Origin: Sulfoacidibacillus ferrooxidans
Lineage (GTDB): Bacteria > Bacillota > Bacilli > Alicyclobacillales > SLC66
Length of the DNA stretch: 64,000 bases
Direction: 5' to 3'
NCBI RefSeq assembly: GCF_022606465.1
Contig: NZ_JALBUF010000005.1
Coordinates: forward strand, 62,001 to 126,000
Each line of letters starts with the position of its first letter. Position 1 is the stretch's first letter. The notes under the pieces were generated by a model that did not search any database, had not been told where the DNA came from, and saw nothing but the letters and a program-made list of their open reading frames with translations. Shown here piece after piece: positions 9,228 to 17,466 of the stretch. The translations under genes and the position numbers were made by a program.

Positions 9228-9293
9228 CGATGATGTGCACCTCATGCAAGTTTGTCTGTGTAGATGTGGACTTACTTGCATGAGGTGTCATCG
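9228..9293. repeat. Long inverted repeat after the fdh operon
   Basis: CACCTCATGCAAGT (9238-9251) pairs perfectly with ACTTGCATGAGGTG (9274-9287), and CGATGA/TCATCG extends the stem past a small bulge. There is no T-run, so it is not a standard intrinsic terminator. It may protect the 3' end of the operon mRNA or bind a regulator. Confidence 0.6.
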
Positions 9294-9384
9294 ATTAATG
9301 ATGAAAACGATTGCGGGTATAGAGTAGATGAGCTAGGATTGGTTTTATGATGCTTGTGAAAACAAAAAAGAGGTGAACCAGTAG

Positions 9385-10425
9385 GTGACTTGTGGTAGTT
9401 GTGTCGTGAGTCAGGAAGGGTTTTATATTCATGTGTCGAATGATGAGAGGATAGACTCTTTGCGTCATGACATGAGACGTGAGATGGATATACAAGTATA
9501 TGAATCAGATGCTTTTTTTATTGCGCGGCACCTATTTTTTGCGGATTTTGATTATTGGAAAGAGCGTTTTAAAGTTTATTTATGGGAAATACAACATGCG
9601 GAGATACTACCAAACGGTCGCTTAGTCATTGGTGATAGGATCGATGTATCTGAACTTGAAAGGCAATCTTCACTATTGTGGATTCGAGATATTATCTATC
9701 ATGATCGATTGCGCATGATGTATCAACCGATCGTTCAGGTGAAAAAAAGACAAATTGAGTTATTGGGACATGAATTTCTGGTGAGAGGTCTTACTGAAAA
9801 CGGGGAAACAATCCCTGCTTACACTTTATTTGAAGCGGCAAAATCACAGGATCAGATCTTCCAATTAGATAAAGCTTGTCGGTTAGCAGCAATCCAGGCA
9901 GCACAAAAGGCTCCGTCTGATTCTTTGTTTTTTATTAATTTTATTCCCACTGCCATTTATGATCCGGAGCATTGTTTGCAAACAACGGTGGCAGCTATAG
10001 AAAAAACATCGTTACAACCAGAACAATTTATATTTGAAGTTGTAGAAACTGAAAAAGTTGAGGATGTCGATCATTTAAAACGTATTTTACAATTCTATCG
10101 CAAGAAGGGTTTTCGGTATGCTTTAGATGATGTAGGGCAAGGTTATCATCCATTGGATGCGATTTTGGACTTGCATCCAGACATTGTAAAATTAGATCGT
10201 GCATTTGTATCTCATGTAGATGAAGAAATAGACAAACAACAGGTGGCTATACGTCTGGCTGAATTGGCAAAAGAAATGAATATCACCATACTGGCTGAAG
10301 GCATTGAACGGCAAGAAGAGGGTTTGTGGCTCGAACAGCATGGCTATCAGTGGCAACAGGGATATTTCTATGGTAGGCCGAATCATAGCTTTAAGAAAAA
10401 AGGGGAGTATAATGAGTATCTATGA
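9385..10425 (+). CDS. EAL-domain protein (cyclic-di-GMP phosphodiesterase family)
   Basis: The 346-residue protein has an uncharacterised N-terminal part (1-105) with a C-x-x-C at residues 3-6, then an EAL domain. The signature reads E130-F-L instead of E-A-L, but the metal and catalytic positions look kept: N185 (F-I-N-F), E218/E221 (E-V-V-E-T), D248-D249 (A-L-D-D-V-G), K269 (V-K-L-D) and the A-E-G-I-E motif, ending in Q-G-Y-F-Y-G-R-P. It is therefore probably an active c-di-GMP hydrolase, with loop-6 altered to D-D-V-G. The start is GTG 9385 with AGAGGTGA upstream. It overlaps the glutathione peroxidase gene, and a GGDEF gene follows, so turnover of one second messenger is grouped here. Confidence 0.88.
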   Translation: MTCGSCVVSQEGFYIHVSNDERIDSLRHDMRREMDIQVYESDAFFIARHLFFADFDYWKERFKVYLWEIQHAEILPNGRLVIGDRIDVSELERQSSLLWIRDIIYHDRLRMMYQPIVQVKKRQIELLGHEFLVRGLTENGETIPAYTLFEAAKSQDQIFQLDKACRLAAIQAAQKAPSDSLFFINFIPTAIYDPEHCLQTTVAAIEKTSLQPEQFIFEVVETEKVEDVDHLKRILQFYRKKGFRYALDDVGQGYHPLDAILDLHPDIVKLDRAFVSHVDEEIDKQQVAIRLAELAKEMNITILAEGIERQEEGLWLEQHGYQWQQGYFYGRPNHSFKKKGEYNEYL

Positions 10426-10897
10426 TTATCCTGTAAAGACGATTACAGGTGAGGAAGTCTCCCTGGCGAAGTATGAGGGACAGATGTTATTGATTGTCAA
10501 CACCGCAAGTTCCTGTGGATTCACTCCGCAATATCGTGGTTTGCAGCACATGCATCAACGGTTTAGTCAAAGTGGTTTTTCTGTTTTAGGGTTTCCTTGT
10601 AACCAATTCATGCATCAAGAATCGGGTTCAGAGAAAGATATTCTTGCATTTTGTGAACGAACGTATCAAGTAACATTCCCTTTATTTTCTAAAATTGATG
10701 TTAATGGCGATCATGCGCATCCCTTATACGTGTATCTAAAAAAGCAGGCTCCGGGGTTTCTCGGGACTACATCCATTAAGTGGAATTTCACAAAATTTCT
10801 TGTCGATCGACATGGCTATGTCATTAAACGTTATGCGCCATTCATGAGGCCACAATCCCTTTATGGAGATATTTCGCGTTTTTTGAAGATGGATTAG
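10412..10897 (+). CDS. Glutathione peroxidase family (BsaA-like thiol peroxidase)
   Basis: The 161-residue protein carries the family motifs: N-T-A-S-S-C-G-F-T (peroxidatic Cys near residue 36), F-P-C-N-Q-F (resolving Cys and catalytic Gln) and W-N-F-T-K-F (catalytic Trp/Asn). In Bacillota these proteins usually reduce peroxides with thioredoxin rather than glutathione. ATG 10412 has AAAAAGGGGAG upstream and overlaps the end of the EAL gene by 14 bases, so the two share a transcript. The longer in-frame extension back to 10304 is inside the EAL gene and unsupported. Confidence 0.92.
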   Translation: MSIYDYPVKTITGEEVSLAKYEGQMLLIVNTASSCGFTPQYRGLQHMHQRFSQSGFSVLGFPCNQFMHQESGSEKDILAFCERTYQVTFPLFSKIDVNGDHAHPLYVYLKKQAPGFLGTTSIKWNFTKFLVDRHGYVIKRYAPFMRPQSLYGDISRFLKMD

Positions 10898-10954
10898 ATT
10901 GACTATAGATGATCGTATACAATGGTTGACTGTCAACTGTTGAAAGGAGTCAGT

Positions 10955-12235
10955 ATGTTTCCAGTATTAGCTGATCTTGAGCATGTGATTAACGAATTAC
11001 CTGATTCCATGTTTGTACATTACATTGATGATCAAGGGGTCGTAAGATGGATGAAGCCATCGTCCTATCTCCCTTTTCCGTTGACAGTGGGGATGACGTT
11101 AGACGATGTGGTGTTGTCTTCCTCTGTGGCTGATCATGTATGGCATGAACACTCTTTTCGCATTCATCGAGAAGAGAATGGGCATTTTGGATTTCCCTAT
11201 GATGTATTTAGTTTTCCGTTATTTGATAGGTTACAGGTCTTTCAAGGGGTATTGACTTTTGCCTTGCCCGTGAATGATTCTGAAAGTTTTCAGGCTGTCC
11301 AACGCGAAACGGAGATTTTGCATTGGTTATTTGCCATCTCTAAAAATGTCCTTTTAGTAGAAACGCTAGAACAGCTATGGAGTCAATTTCGAGATGTTTT
11401 CTTGCAACTGTTTCACTTTAAGGGCGGCATTCTGTTTATGCACGATACGAGAACGGGAAATATTCATCTCATAGAGCAGTTTGGAAGTCCCACGATCCTA
11501 GACGCTACATTGCGCGGGATCGAAGAGGAGATCCTTCGCGATATGCATGGTGAGAACACGCGATATATCCCTGATCTCGATGCTGCAATTGTCAATCGCT
11601 ATGATTTTGCATTCGATGAATTGCGCGAAATTCTGTTTTTATTTAGTGTAAAAGATACTCCTATGCCACCGATGTTTCACGCTCTTTTAGATTTTTATCA
11701 TTTGACTGGAACTGTGGTTCATCAAAGGAGTCAATTGCAGCAACTAGCTAGAAAAGATCCACTCACAGGGATTTGGAACCGAAGAGCATTGGAAGAACAT
11801 ATGGAAAGTTATTTTTCTGAGTCTTCGGCTTTACCTTCCGTCTTTGTGTTGTTTGATTTAGATCGATTCAAACAACTCAATGATGAATCAGGTCACCCCA
11901 TAGGGGATGTGGCTTTGCAAAGGGTAGCTTCTTCTTTGCAAAGGGTCCTTCGCAAAGGAGATTGGTGTGCTCGACTAGGCGGGGATGAATTTGTTTTTGT
12001 ACTCCATGAGGTAACGTTTGGCGATAGCATTGAACGAGAAGTAGTGAACTGGGTTCAAACCAGTCCACTTCATCTTTATGGCCTAGGAATGACTGCGGGT
12101 GTCGTCGAACTGCGCCGTGAAGTAATGAATTTTCAAGATGCGTATCGTTTGGCCGATCAAAGACTATATCGCGGCAAAGTATCGGGTAGAAATTGCATCG
12201 TTACAGAGGATCGATGTATTCCACTCATTTTTTAA
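10955..12235 (+). CDS. GGDEF-domain diguanylate cyclase with N-terminal sensory region
   Basis: The 426-residue protein has two parts. Residues 1-260 look like tandem sensor folds (a PAS-like N-terminus, then a GAF-like region around 130-250). A GGDEF domain follows from D-P-L-T-G-I-W-N-R-R (268-277). The active site is intact (G-G-D-E-F at 342-346), and R-K-G-D (333-336), five residues upstream, matches the R-x-x-D inhibitory I-site, so product inhibition by c-di-GMP is expected. No membrane segment is evident, so it should be cytosolic. ATG 10955 has AAAGGAG five to six bases upstream. It lies in the same run as the EAL and peroxidase genes. Confidence 0.9.
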   Translation: MFPVLADLEHVINELPDSMFVHYIDDQGVVRWMKPSSYLPFPLTVGMTLDDVVLSSSVADHVWHEHSFRIHREENGHFGFPYDVFSFPLFDRLQVFQGVLTFALPVNDSESFQAVQRETEILHWLFAISKNVLLVETLEQLWSQFRDVFLQLFHFKGGILFMHDTRTGNIHLIEQFGSPTILDATLRGIEEEILRDMHGENTRYIPDLDAAIVNRYDFAFDELREILFLFSVKDTPMPPMFHALLDFYHLTGTVVHQRSQLQQLARKDPLTGIWNRRALEEHMESYFSESSALPSVFVLFDLDRFKQLNDESGHPIGDVALQRVASSLQRVLRKGDWCARLGGDEFVFVLHEVTFGDSIEREVVNWVQTSPLHLYGLGMTAGVVELRREVMNFQDAYRLADQRLYRGKVSGRNCIVTEDRCIPLIF

Positions 12236-12238
12236 GGC

Positions 12239-12469
12239 TTACTTGATAAATAGAGTGATCTCTGCGGAATGTGGGTTCACCCATATATTGATGACGGGCA
12301 CTTGCTGATCGGGTTCTTCTGTAAATTCTACAAACAGGTCTTTATTGGTATACATCGCTTGTAGATCGGACACTTCTGATGGCGACAATCCTACCAGTTC
12401 GATGCTCCTCCCCATGCCAGGCAGAGAGATCGGATTTAGTTGTGTTTTAGATAAGGATACGATATTCAT
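12239..12469 (-). CDS. Hypothetical protein, 76 aa
   Basis: I do not recognise this small protein. It is supported by a good ribosome binding site (GGAG, then ATG 12469) and by lying in a gap with no competing frame. It is acidic in the middle (F-V-E-F-T-E-E-P-D), has no transmembrane segment or Cys pairs, and ends in a beta-rich stretch (V-I-N-I-W-V-N). It is convergent with the GGDEF gene, with only three bases between the stops, and divergent from topB. Confidence 0.6.
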   Translation of the reverse strand: MNIVSLSKTQLNPISLPGMGRSIELVGLSPSEVSDLQAMYTNKDLFVEFTEEPDQQVPVINIWVNPHSAEITLFIK

Positions 12470-12636
12470 CTCATCACTCCATTCTATCGATGATGCACCT
12501 TCATTAAATCACACTTTTTCACGATCTGCATGTTGTGTTACTCGAAGATATGACTTATGTACATAGATACTTTTGCGCCATATAGTTTATGAAACTGCCT
12601 ATGGATCTATCTTTAGTTGAAAGGACGTTTCGTGTG

Positions 12637-14718
12637 ATGAGATTAGTTATAGCAGAGAAACCTTCCGTTGCGCGGGATATTGCAGCGGTTCTTGGAAAGG
12701 TCACGCGAAATGACGGATATATGACTGCAGGTGAATATACGGTCACTTATGCCGTGGGCCATCTTGTTGGATTAGCTGATGCAGATGCTTATGATATGAG
12801 GTACAAATCTTGGCGAATGGCAGATTTGCCGATCTTGCCAGAGCCATTTCGCCTCGTTGTGTTGGAACATGCGAAGGCACAATATCGCGTGGTATCGAAG
12901 CTATTGAAGCAAGCACAGGAAGTCATTGTGGCAACTGATGCAGGGCGTGAAGGACAACTGATCTACGAACTTATTGCGAGACATGCAGGATACAAGGGAC
13001 CTGCCAAGCGATTGTGGTTATCTTCTATGACAGAATCAGCGATTCGCGAAGCTTTTTTACATTTGCGCGACAATGAGGAGTTTCATTCACTTTATGAAGC
13101 TGCTGTATCGCGTAGTGAAGCAGACTGGATGGTTGGCATCAATGCGACAAGGTGCATGACCGTTCAAGGGGGAACGAAACTTCCGGTTGGGCGCGTTCAG
13201 ACTCCCACACTTGCGATGATTGTCGAACGCGATGTGGCGATTGAACAGTTTATACCTGTCCCGTATTATGAAGTAGAAGCAACCTTTCAAACTCCGGCTG
13301 GGGTGTACGTTGGAAAATGGACCAAAGAGAAGCAGACTCGCTTCGATGACGTGGCGATAGCTTCTGTGATTGCCGATAAAGTGCGCGGACAAGTGGGACG
13401 AATTGAAAAAGTAGACACTCATGCTAAATCTGAACAAGCACCGCAACTCTTTGATCTTACTGCGCTACAGCGCAAGGCCAACCAACGATATGGCATGACG
13501 GCTGATCATACGTTGAAAATGGCACAAGCACTGTACGAGACGCATAAGGTGCTCACGTATCCACGGACAGATAGTCGCTATATTAGTCAAGATATCGTGC
13601 AAACGCTGCCTGCACGACTGCGTGCAGGAGCTGCCTTTCTTCCGTCATTGACGCCTTTGCTCGATCAAATAAAAGCAAAACCTGGTCACCGTGTGGTGAA
13701 TGATCGAAAGGTAACGGATCATCATGCCATTATTCCGACTGAAAAACCACCTCGATCACTGACGGGTGATGAACGCAAAGTGTATGAATTGGTCTTACGG
13801 CAGACCTTTTGTGCGCTCTTACCTGATGCGATATGGTCACAAACGATTATTGAAACGGTCGTTGATGACGAGTGGTTTCGCACGTTTGGAAAAACGCTAC
13901 AAAGTTCTGGTTGGCGCTCTGCTCTGGAGTCATCCACAGAAGAGGAGTCTACTTTGAAACAAGCAGATGATGAACAGGTCGCTCTTTTGCCAAAAGTTGA
14001 ACGGGGACAGATGGCACAGGTAGAAGAAGCTAAAGTGCTAAGTAAGCAGACGAAGGCACCGGCGCATTTTACGGAGGCATCTCTTCTTGCATCTATGGAG
14101 AGTGCGGGTAAACAGATCGATGATGTAGAGTTAGCAGAAGCCATGAAAGAGCGTGGCTTAGGAACACCTGCTACTCGTGCCGCTACGATAGAAAAACTTA
14201 AACGGGACGGGATGATTGAGCTTCAAAAAAAGCAACTGCATGCTACTGCCAAAGGTCGCGAACTCATTCATGCGATCCCCAGTGTCTCGTTAAAATCTGC
14301 AGAATTGACGGGTGCATGGGAAGCTAAACTCAAACAAATGGAGCGTAGTCAGTATCCAAGAGAGACATTTATACAGGAAATTCACGCGTTTACGCGAGAC
14401 ATGATAGGGCACATGACGGCGCACGCGATGGTCGTGACTCCGGATCACTCGGCACAGATCGGCGTTTGTCCACTCTGTGGTGCTGCTCTAAAGGAATCGC
14501 CTAAGGCGTTTGGGTGTAGCGCCTGGAAAACCGGATGTAGGTTTACGGTATGGAAGACGATATCTGGGCATCGTGTAACCGTGAATGATGTGTTGGAGTT
14601 AGTGACAGATGGCATCACGAAGCCGCTCTCATTTCAGTCAAAAGCGGGTAAGAGTTTTCAGGCCCAATTGAAACTAGTAGAGGGGAAAGTGGAATTTTCT
14701 TTTATGCCTCGAAAGTAA
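12637..14718 (+). CDS. topB: DNA topoisomerase III
   Basis: The 693-residue type IA topoisomerase begins with the Toprim strand R-L-V-I-A-E-K-P-S-V-A (Glu7), has the second Toprim motif D-A-G-R-E-G-Q (101-107), and the active-site tyrosine Y308 in T-Y-P-R-T-D-S-R. The C-terminus has one Cys-containing module (C-P-L-C-G near 610). The enzyme unlinks single-stranded crossings and decatenates DNA. ATG 12637 is chosen because AAAGGACG lies about ten bases upstream and the protein then starts like its homologues; ATG 12589 adds 16 unlikely residues. The window also encodes topoisomerase I (topA), as is usual in Bacillus. Confidence 0.95.
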   Translation: MRLVIAEKPSVARDIAAVLGKVTRNDGYMTAGEYTVTYAVGHLVGLADADAYDMRYKSWRMADLPILPEPFRLVVLEHAKAQYRVVSKLLKQAQEVIVATDAGREGQLIYELIARHAGYKGPAKRLWLSSMTESAIREAFLHLRDNEEFHSLYEAAVSRSEADWMVGINATRCMTVQGGTKLPVGRVQTPTLAMIVERDVAIEQFIPVPYYEVEATFQTPAGVYVGKWTKEKQTRFDDVAIASVIADKVRGQVGRIEKVDTHAKSEQAPQLFDLTALQRKANQRYGMTADHTLKMAQALYETHKVLTYPRTDSRYISQDIVQTLPARLRAGAAFLPSLTPLLDQIKAKPGHRVVNDRKVTDHHAIIPTEKPPRSLTGDERKVYELVLRQTFCALLPDAIWSQTIIETVVDDEWFRTFGKTLQSSGWRSALESSTEEESTLKQADDEQVALLPKVERGQMAQVEEAKVLSKQTKAPAHFTEASLLASMESAGKQIDDVELAEAMKERGLGTPATRAATIEKLKRDGMIELQKKQLHATAKGRELIHAIPSVSLKSAELTGAWEAKLKQMERSQYPRETFIQEIHAFTRDMIGHMTAHAMVVTPDHSAQIGVCPLCGAALKESPKAFGCSAWKTGCRFTVWKTISGHRVTVNDVLELVTDGITKPLSFQSKAGKSFQAQLKLVEGKVEFSFMPRK

Positions 14719-14747
14719 GATAGGATGCCTTTTAGGAGTGGTTATGC

Positions 14748-14924
14748 TTGAAATCAGGTGAACTGTGTCAACGCGTGTTATGGATTGTACGTGAGTTTGG
14801 TCCCTGTGGAGCTCCGTATGTTTGCGATAAAGTTCGTGATGATCATGAAATATCACAAAATGCGGTTTGTATCTCTCTGGAACCAGCCAATCCAATCCCT
14901 ATATTGCCAGTGCTAGTAGCATGA
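14748..14924 (+). pseudogene. Truncated winged-helix-like fragment
   Basis: A TTG at 14748, with AGGAG upstream, opens a 58-codon frame. The first 45 residues look like the start of a winged-helix DNA-binding protein (R-V-L-W-I-V-R-E-F-G-P, then I-S-Q-N-A-V in a recognition-helix-like place). The reading then turns into Pro-rich nonsense from about base 14880, exactly where the frame of the following Ig-like fragment becomes sensible. I read this as the 5' remnant of a gene cut by a deletion. The family assignment is weak. Confidence 0.4.
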
Positions 14925-15352
14925 CCAATGCTAAAGGACAAGCCACTGTTGTACTGTATGGGCAACCGGTCAACACGATGGAAATGGTTGGAGTAAAGGT
15001 TGGTCATTTAAGTAGTGATGATGCTAAAGCTATGCGTTCTATTGTGGGGCTTGATGCTTGGTGGACATCATCTGGTGTCAAGAATGCGGCTCCCATTGGC
15101 AATACGGTTACGGTAAATCCATGGATTTCTACGGTGTCCGGCTCTTCGTCCAAACAAATTACTGTCTTGGTCCATAGTCCAACGGGTGCGGGTACGTCTG
15201 AAGTTACTTGTATTGTTAAAGGTGCAAGTAAAAGTTCATCGACAGGTAGTATGGGATCTTCATCCATGAGTAGTGGCGTTACACAAATGAAATCGATTGA
15301 AGGTAACGGATCTACTACTTTTGATCTCTCTCTTCCACATCGTACACTTATG
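14867..15352 (+). pseudogene. 3' remnant of a secreted Ig-like-domain protein
   Basis: The frame has no good start (only TTG 14867, no ribosome binding site, stop at 14846) and no signal peptide. Its content looks like bacterial Ig-like surface protein: S-M-T-N-A-K-G-Q-A-T-V-V-L, followed by a Ser/Gly/Thr-rich tail (S-S-S-T-G-S-M-G-S-S-S-M). The open frame runs on through the hairpin at 15354-15383 into the next gene's 3' region, so the original stop has been lost or shifted; the +1 frame has a TGA at 15351, just before the terminator. It is most likely a decayed gene joined to the fragment upstream. Confidence 0.5.
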
Positions 15353-15353
15353 A

Positions 15354-15384
15354 TAAAGCCTTTCCATTATGGAAGGCTTTTTTC
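15354..15384 (+). terminator. Intrinsic terminator after the Ig-like remnant
   Basis: AAAGCCTTTCCAT and ATGGAAGGCTTT form a stem with a single-T bulge, followed by six T on the + strand. It is a good intrinsic terminator and marks where the original gene ended. Confidence 0.75.
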
Positions 15385-15432
15385 ATGTGAATATGGGCAT
15401 ATCTTGTTGTATTGCTGTTCCTGTATGATACA

Positions 15433-16554
15433 TCATGTAGGTTGTGGTTTTATTTGTTTCTTTTGCGCCCATTTCTTTTTCAAAAGTTTGGCGTAACTCA
15501 CTGCGATAAAAAGTGTGAAGATGAATCCATAGATCAGTGAAAAGCGTTGTACTAAAACGACATCTGTAAAATCAATGGCATCAGATAATGAAGTATTGAG
15601 TAATGCAATATAATATATTAGTGCACCTATGGACGGGATAAACCGTCGATGATTATGTGCGCGTGCTAAGGTGGCAGCACTAATTACTAAAACATAGACC
15701 ATAAAGCTTAAGCGCGCCAAAGCAAGGACAAGCCAACCAACCGTATACACAGCTTCAAGATGCTCGAAAAATTTCCCTGCATAGATTAACTTTACTATTT
15801 CAATGAAGGGAAAGAATACCTGATCGTCTACTGGGTAAGGCATGATGAGTTGAACCAGTAGTAAGCGAAACATGCCAATCACTAAAGTGATCATAGCCAC
15901 TAGATAAAATGAACGCTTAAAGCTTGTATAACTGCGTACGTAGGGTCTCATCATGAGATATACAATAAACTCAATAAAAAAACCAGAATGGAGTATGCCT
16001 TGTTTCAGAAGTTGAGGAATTCCGGGTCCGAATATCGGGGGGATATTATTCACATTAGCCATTGGCCACATTAGTAAATTCCAGATAATCAAAACAGTAC
16101 TAATAACAAAAAATACAAGAAGATTTGATCGACCCATTACTTCGATGCCAAAATAAGAAGGGATAACCATATTAGTAATTAAGATAAACAGTGTCAGAGT
16201 TGCAGGAGTAGTGGGCAAGAACACCGTTCGAATTTGCTCCAAATCAAATACAACACTAGTAGAAACATCAAGGAGAACCATGATAAAAATAAGTAAGGTT
16301 AACATAGAACCAAATATCGGTCCAAAAAGATCATGAAAATGGTCAAATAAATTTTTGTGCGGATCTTTAAATAATGGGAGCATTAATGAAATGAGTGCTA
16401 TCATTGAAACTTGCGCTATGAGGAAAAACAATTCAGGTGCGTTATGACCCCAATGAATAAATAACAAAACGCTTGGATCTAACTGTTTGCCAAACAGAAG
16501 AATCGAAAATAGAGCGATTAACTGAAAGGGGCTGATATGGCCGTCTTTGATCAA
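15433..16554 (-). CDS. GerAB-family spore germination permease (orphan)
   Basis: The 373-residue protein has about ten hydrophobic segments and the layout of GerAB/YndE/YfkT germinant-receptor B subunits (APC superfamily, endospore germination permease). In the spore inner membrane these proteins bind amino-acid germinants and work with GerAA and GerAC. Neither partner is next to it: both flanks are accounted for by other genes. The start is TTG 16554 with AAGGTGG about eight bases upstream. It is read alone from its own unit, so it probably serves as a spare or exchangeable B subunit for a receptor encoded elsewhere, as known for some Bacillus orphans. Confidence 0.85.
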   Translation of the reverse strand: MIKDGHISPFQLIALFSILLFGKQLDPSVLLFIHWGHNAPELFFLIAQVSMIALISLMLPLFKDPHKNLFDHFHDLFGPIFGSMLTLLIFIMVLLDVSTSVVFDLEQIRTVFLPTTPATLTLFILITNMVIPSYFGIEVMGRSNLLVFFVISTVLIIWNLLMWPMANVNNIPPIFGPGIPQLLKQGILHSGFFIEFIVYLMMRPYVRSYTSFKRSFYLVAMITLVIGMFRLLLVQLIMPYPVDDQVFFPFIEIVKLIYAGKFFEHLEAVYTVGWLVLALARLSFMVYVLVISAATLARAHNHRRFIPSIGALIYYIALLNTSLSDAIDFTDVVLVQRFSLIYGFIFTLFIAVSYAKLLKKKWAQKKQIKPQPT

Positions 16555-16666
16555 AACATATCCACCTTAGCAACATGATAGTAGGTATATATTTCCCTAT
16601 CTTCTTTTTTATATGCGGCGTGTGTTGTGAGGTTAATTTCATTGAATCCATAACCAATGAATGCTG

Positions 16667-16700
16667 AAAACAGTTGTAGCCAGATGGCTACAACTGTTTT
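16667..16700 (-). terminator. Terminator overlapping the end of the glutaredoxin-like gene
   Basis: AAAACAGTTGTAGCC (16667-16681) and GGCTACAACTGTTTT (16686-16700) form a perfect 15-bp stem with a four-base loop and T-runs on both strands. The gene's TAG stop lies inside the stem. Confidence 0.8.
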
Positions 16701-16927
16701 ACTGCTGCGTCGAATGCAGATGGGTCATAGCCTACGAGGACTTCTTTCCCAATCACCGTCACGGGAACAGTCATCACGTCCGCAAGTTTTTTCATCTCGC
16801 GGCGGTATGTGCTATTCATTAGAATATTGCGTTCTTCATACGGGATCCCTTTCGCCGAAAGGAAACGCTTTGCAAGCGCACACTTTGGTCAAAGTGGAAC
16901 GACGTACATAATGACTTCGCTACTCAT
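16688..16927 (-). CDS. Glutaredoxin-like protein with in-frame TGA in the active site (selenoprotein candidate)
   Basis: From ATG 16927, with AAGGAG eight bases upstream, the frame codes for 79 residues of a glutaredoxin-like protein and is open except for one TGA at codon 13 (16889-16891). The context is V-V-P-L-[TGA]-P-K-C-A-L-A-K-R-F-L, so TGA sits at the first cysteine of the C-P-x-C motif. Both sides of the TGA are good family sequence: K-G-I-P-Y-E-E-R-N-I, the cis-proline loop T-V-P-V-T-V-I-G, and G-Y-D-P. No frameshift is present. Two small hairpins lie 11-23 and 25-43 bases after the TGA. Either TGA encodes selenocysteine (U-P-K-C) or the gene has one nonsense mutation. Confidence 0.7.
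16846..16864 (-). promoter_or_regulatory. Possible SECIS-like hairpin downstream of the in-frame TGA
   Basis: On the minus strand TTCCTTTC pairs with GAAAGGGA (8 bp, one G-U) around a GGC loop that begins 33 bases after the TGA. As I recall, bacterial SECIS elements have an apical loop roughly 16-37 bases after UGA with a G in the first loop positions, which this fits. A second small hairpin (CGCTT-GCA-AAGCG, 16866-16878) lies between. Such short stems also arise by chance. Confidence 0.35.
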
Positions 16928-17062
16928 ATCGTCACTCCTTACACATTCATCCTTAGTATATCTTAGTTAGCCTTTTAAAGGGTGAAAATATTCATCACTT
17001 CATCTAACGTATTGATCACTTAGCAGTTGTATGGTGTATATGAAAGCGCCTGTGGTAAAGTC

Positions 17063-17101
17063 AAAAGCCTCCTTCAGACACGGTAGATGTCTGAAGGAGG
17101 C
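17063..17101 (-). terminator. Terminator of the CxxC microprotein gene
   Basis: GCCTCCTTCAGACA (17067-17080) pairs with TGTCTGAAGGAGGC (17088-17101), a perfect 14-bp stem with a seven-base loop. On the minus strand it is followed by TTTT. Confidence 0.85.
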
Positions 17102-17121
17102 TGTCATGATCATCAGTAAAG

Positions 17122-17253
17122 TTACTCTTCTACTTGAGTTAAGCAGCGATCGCATTCTTGATAGTGCCATTCATACTGTTGCAATTCGCTTCCACATACT
17201 GCGCACATCTGATATGTGTCTTCTGTTGCCAATTGTTGTTCATTCTCCTGCAT
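17122..17253 (-). CDS. Small zinc-ribbon-like protein, 43 aa
   Basis: This frame, too short for most gene finders, starts at ATG 17253 behind a strong ribosome binding site (GAGGAGGG) and ends just before a strong terminator, so it is a complete one-gene unit. The protein is acidic and has two C-x-x-C pairs, C17-A-V-C20 and C34-D-R-C37, spaced as in a small zinc ribbon (C-G-S-E-L between them). I cannot assign a function. Zinc binding and a protein- or nucleic-acid-binding role are inference. Confidence 0.7.
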   Translation of the reverse strand: MQENEQQLATEDTYQMCAVCGSELQQYEWHYQECDRCLTQVEE

Positions 17254-17466
17254 GAGAATCCCTCCTCAGAATATTCGCGTTTTGTTATTTAAAGTGTATT
17301 ATAACAATAGCGATTAGTCAACACCTGTTTAGATACAAGAGTGAAAATTGGGCGCTTGAAATAAGAAAGGCTAAATCACAGGATCACCATAAAATGGTGT
17401 CGCTTTCATGATTACTATATAAGGTCGAATGCTATTTTATATCCATATCCATGTTATTTCATGATG

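Noticed and set aside
14867-15496. A 209-residue intact gene on the + strand
   Set aside because: It needs a TTG with no ribosome binding site, has no signal peptide despite Ig-like content, and runs through a good terminator into the 3' end of the GerAB gene.
16657-16911. Open reading frame of 84 codons on the + strand
   Set aside because: It lies opposite the glutaredoxin-like gene, has no ribosome binding site and its protein resembles nothing; the minus strand gives clear family sequence.
17031-17255. 74-residue open frame on the + strand
   Set aside because: It crosses the terminator hairpin at 17067-17101 and lies opposite the CxxC microprotein, which has the better ribosome binding site.
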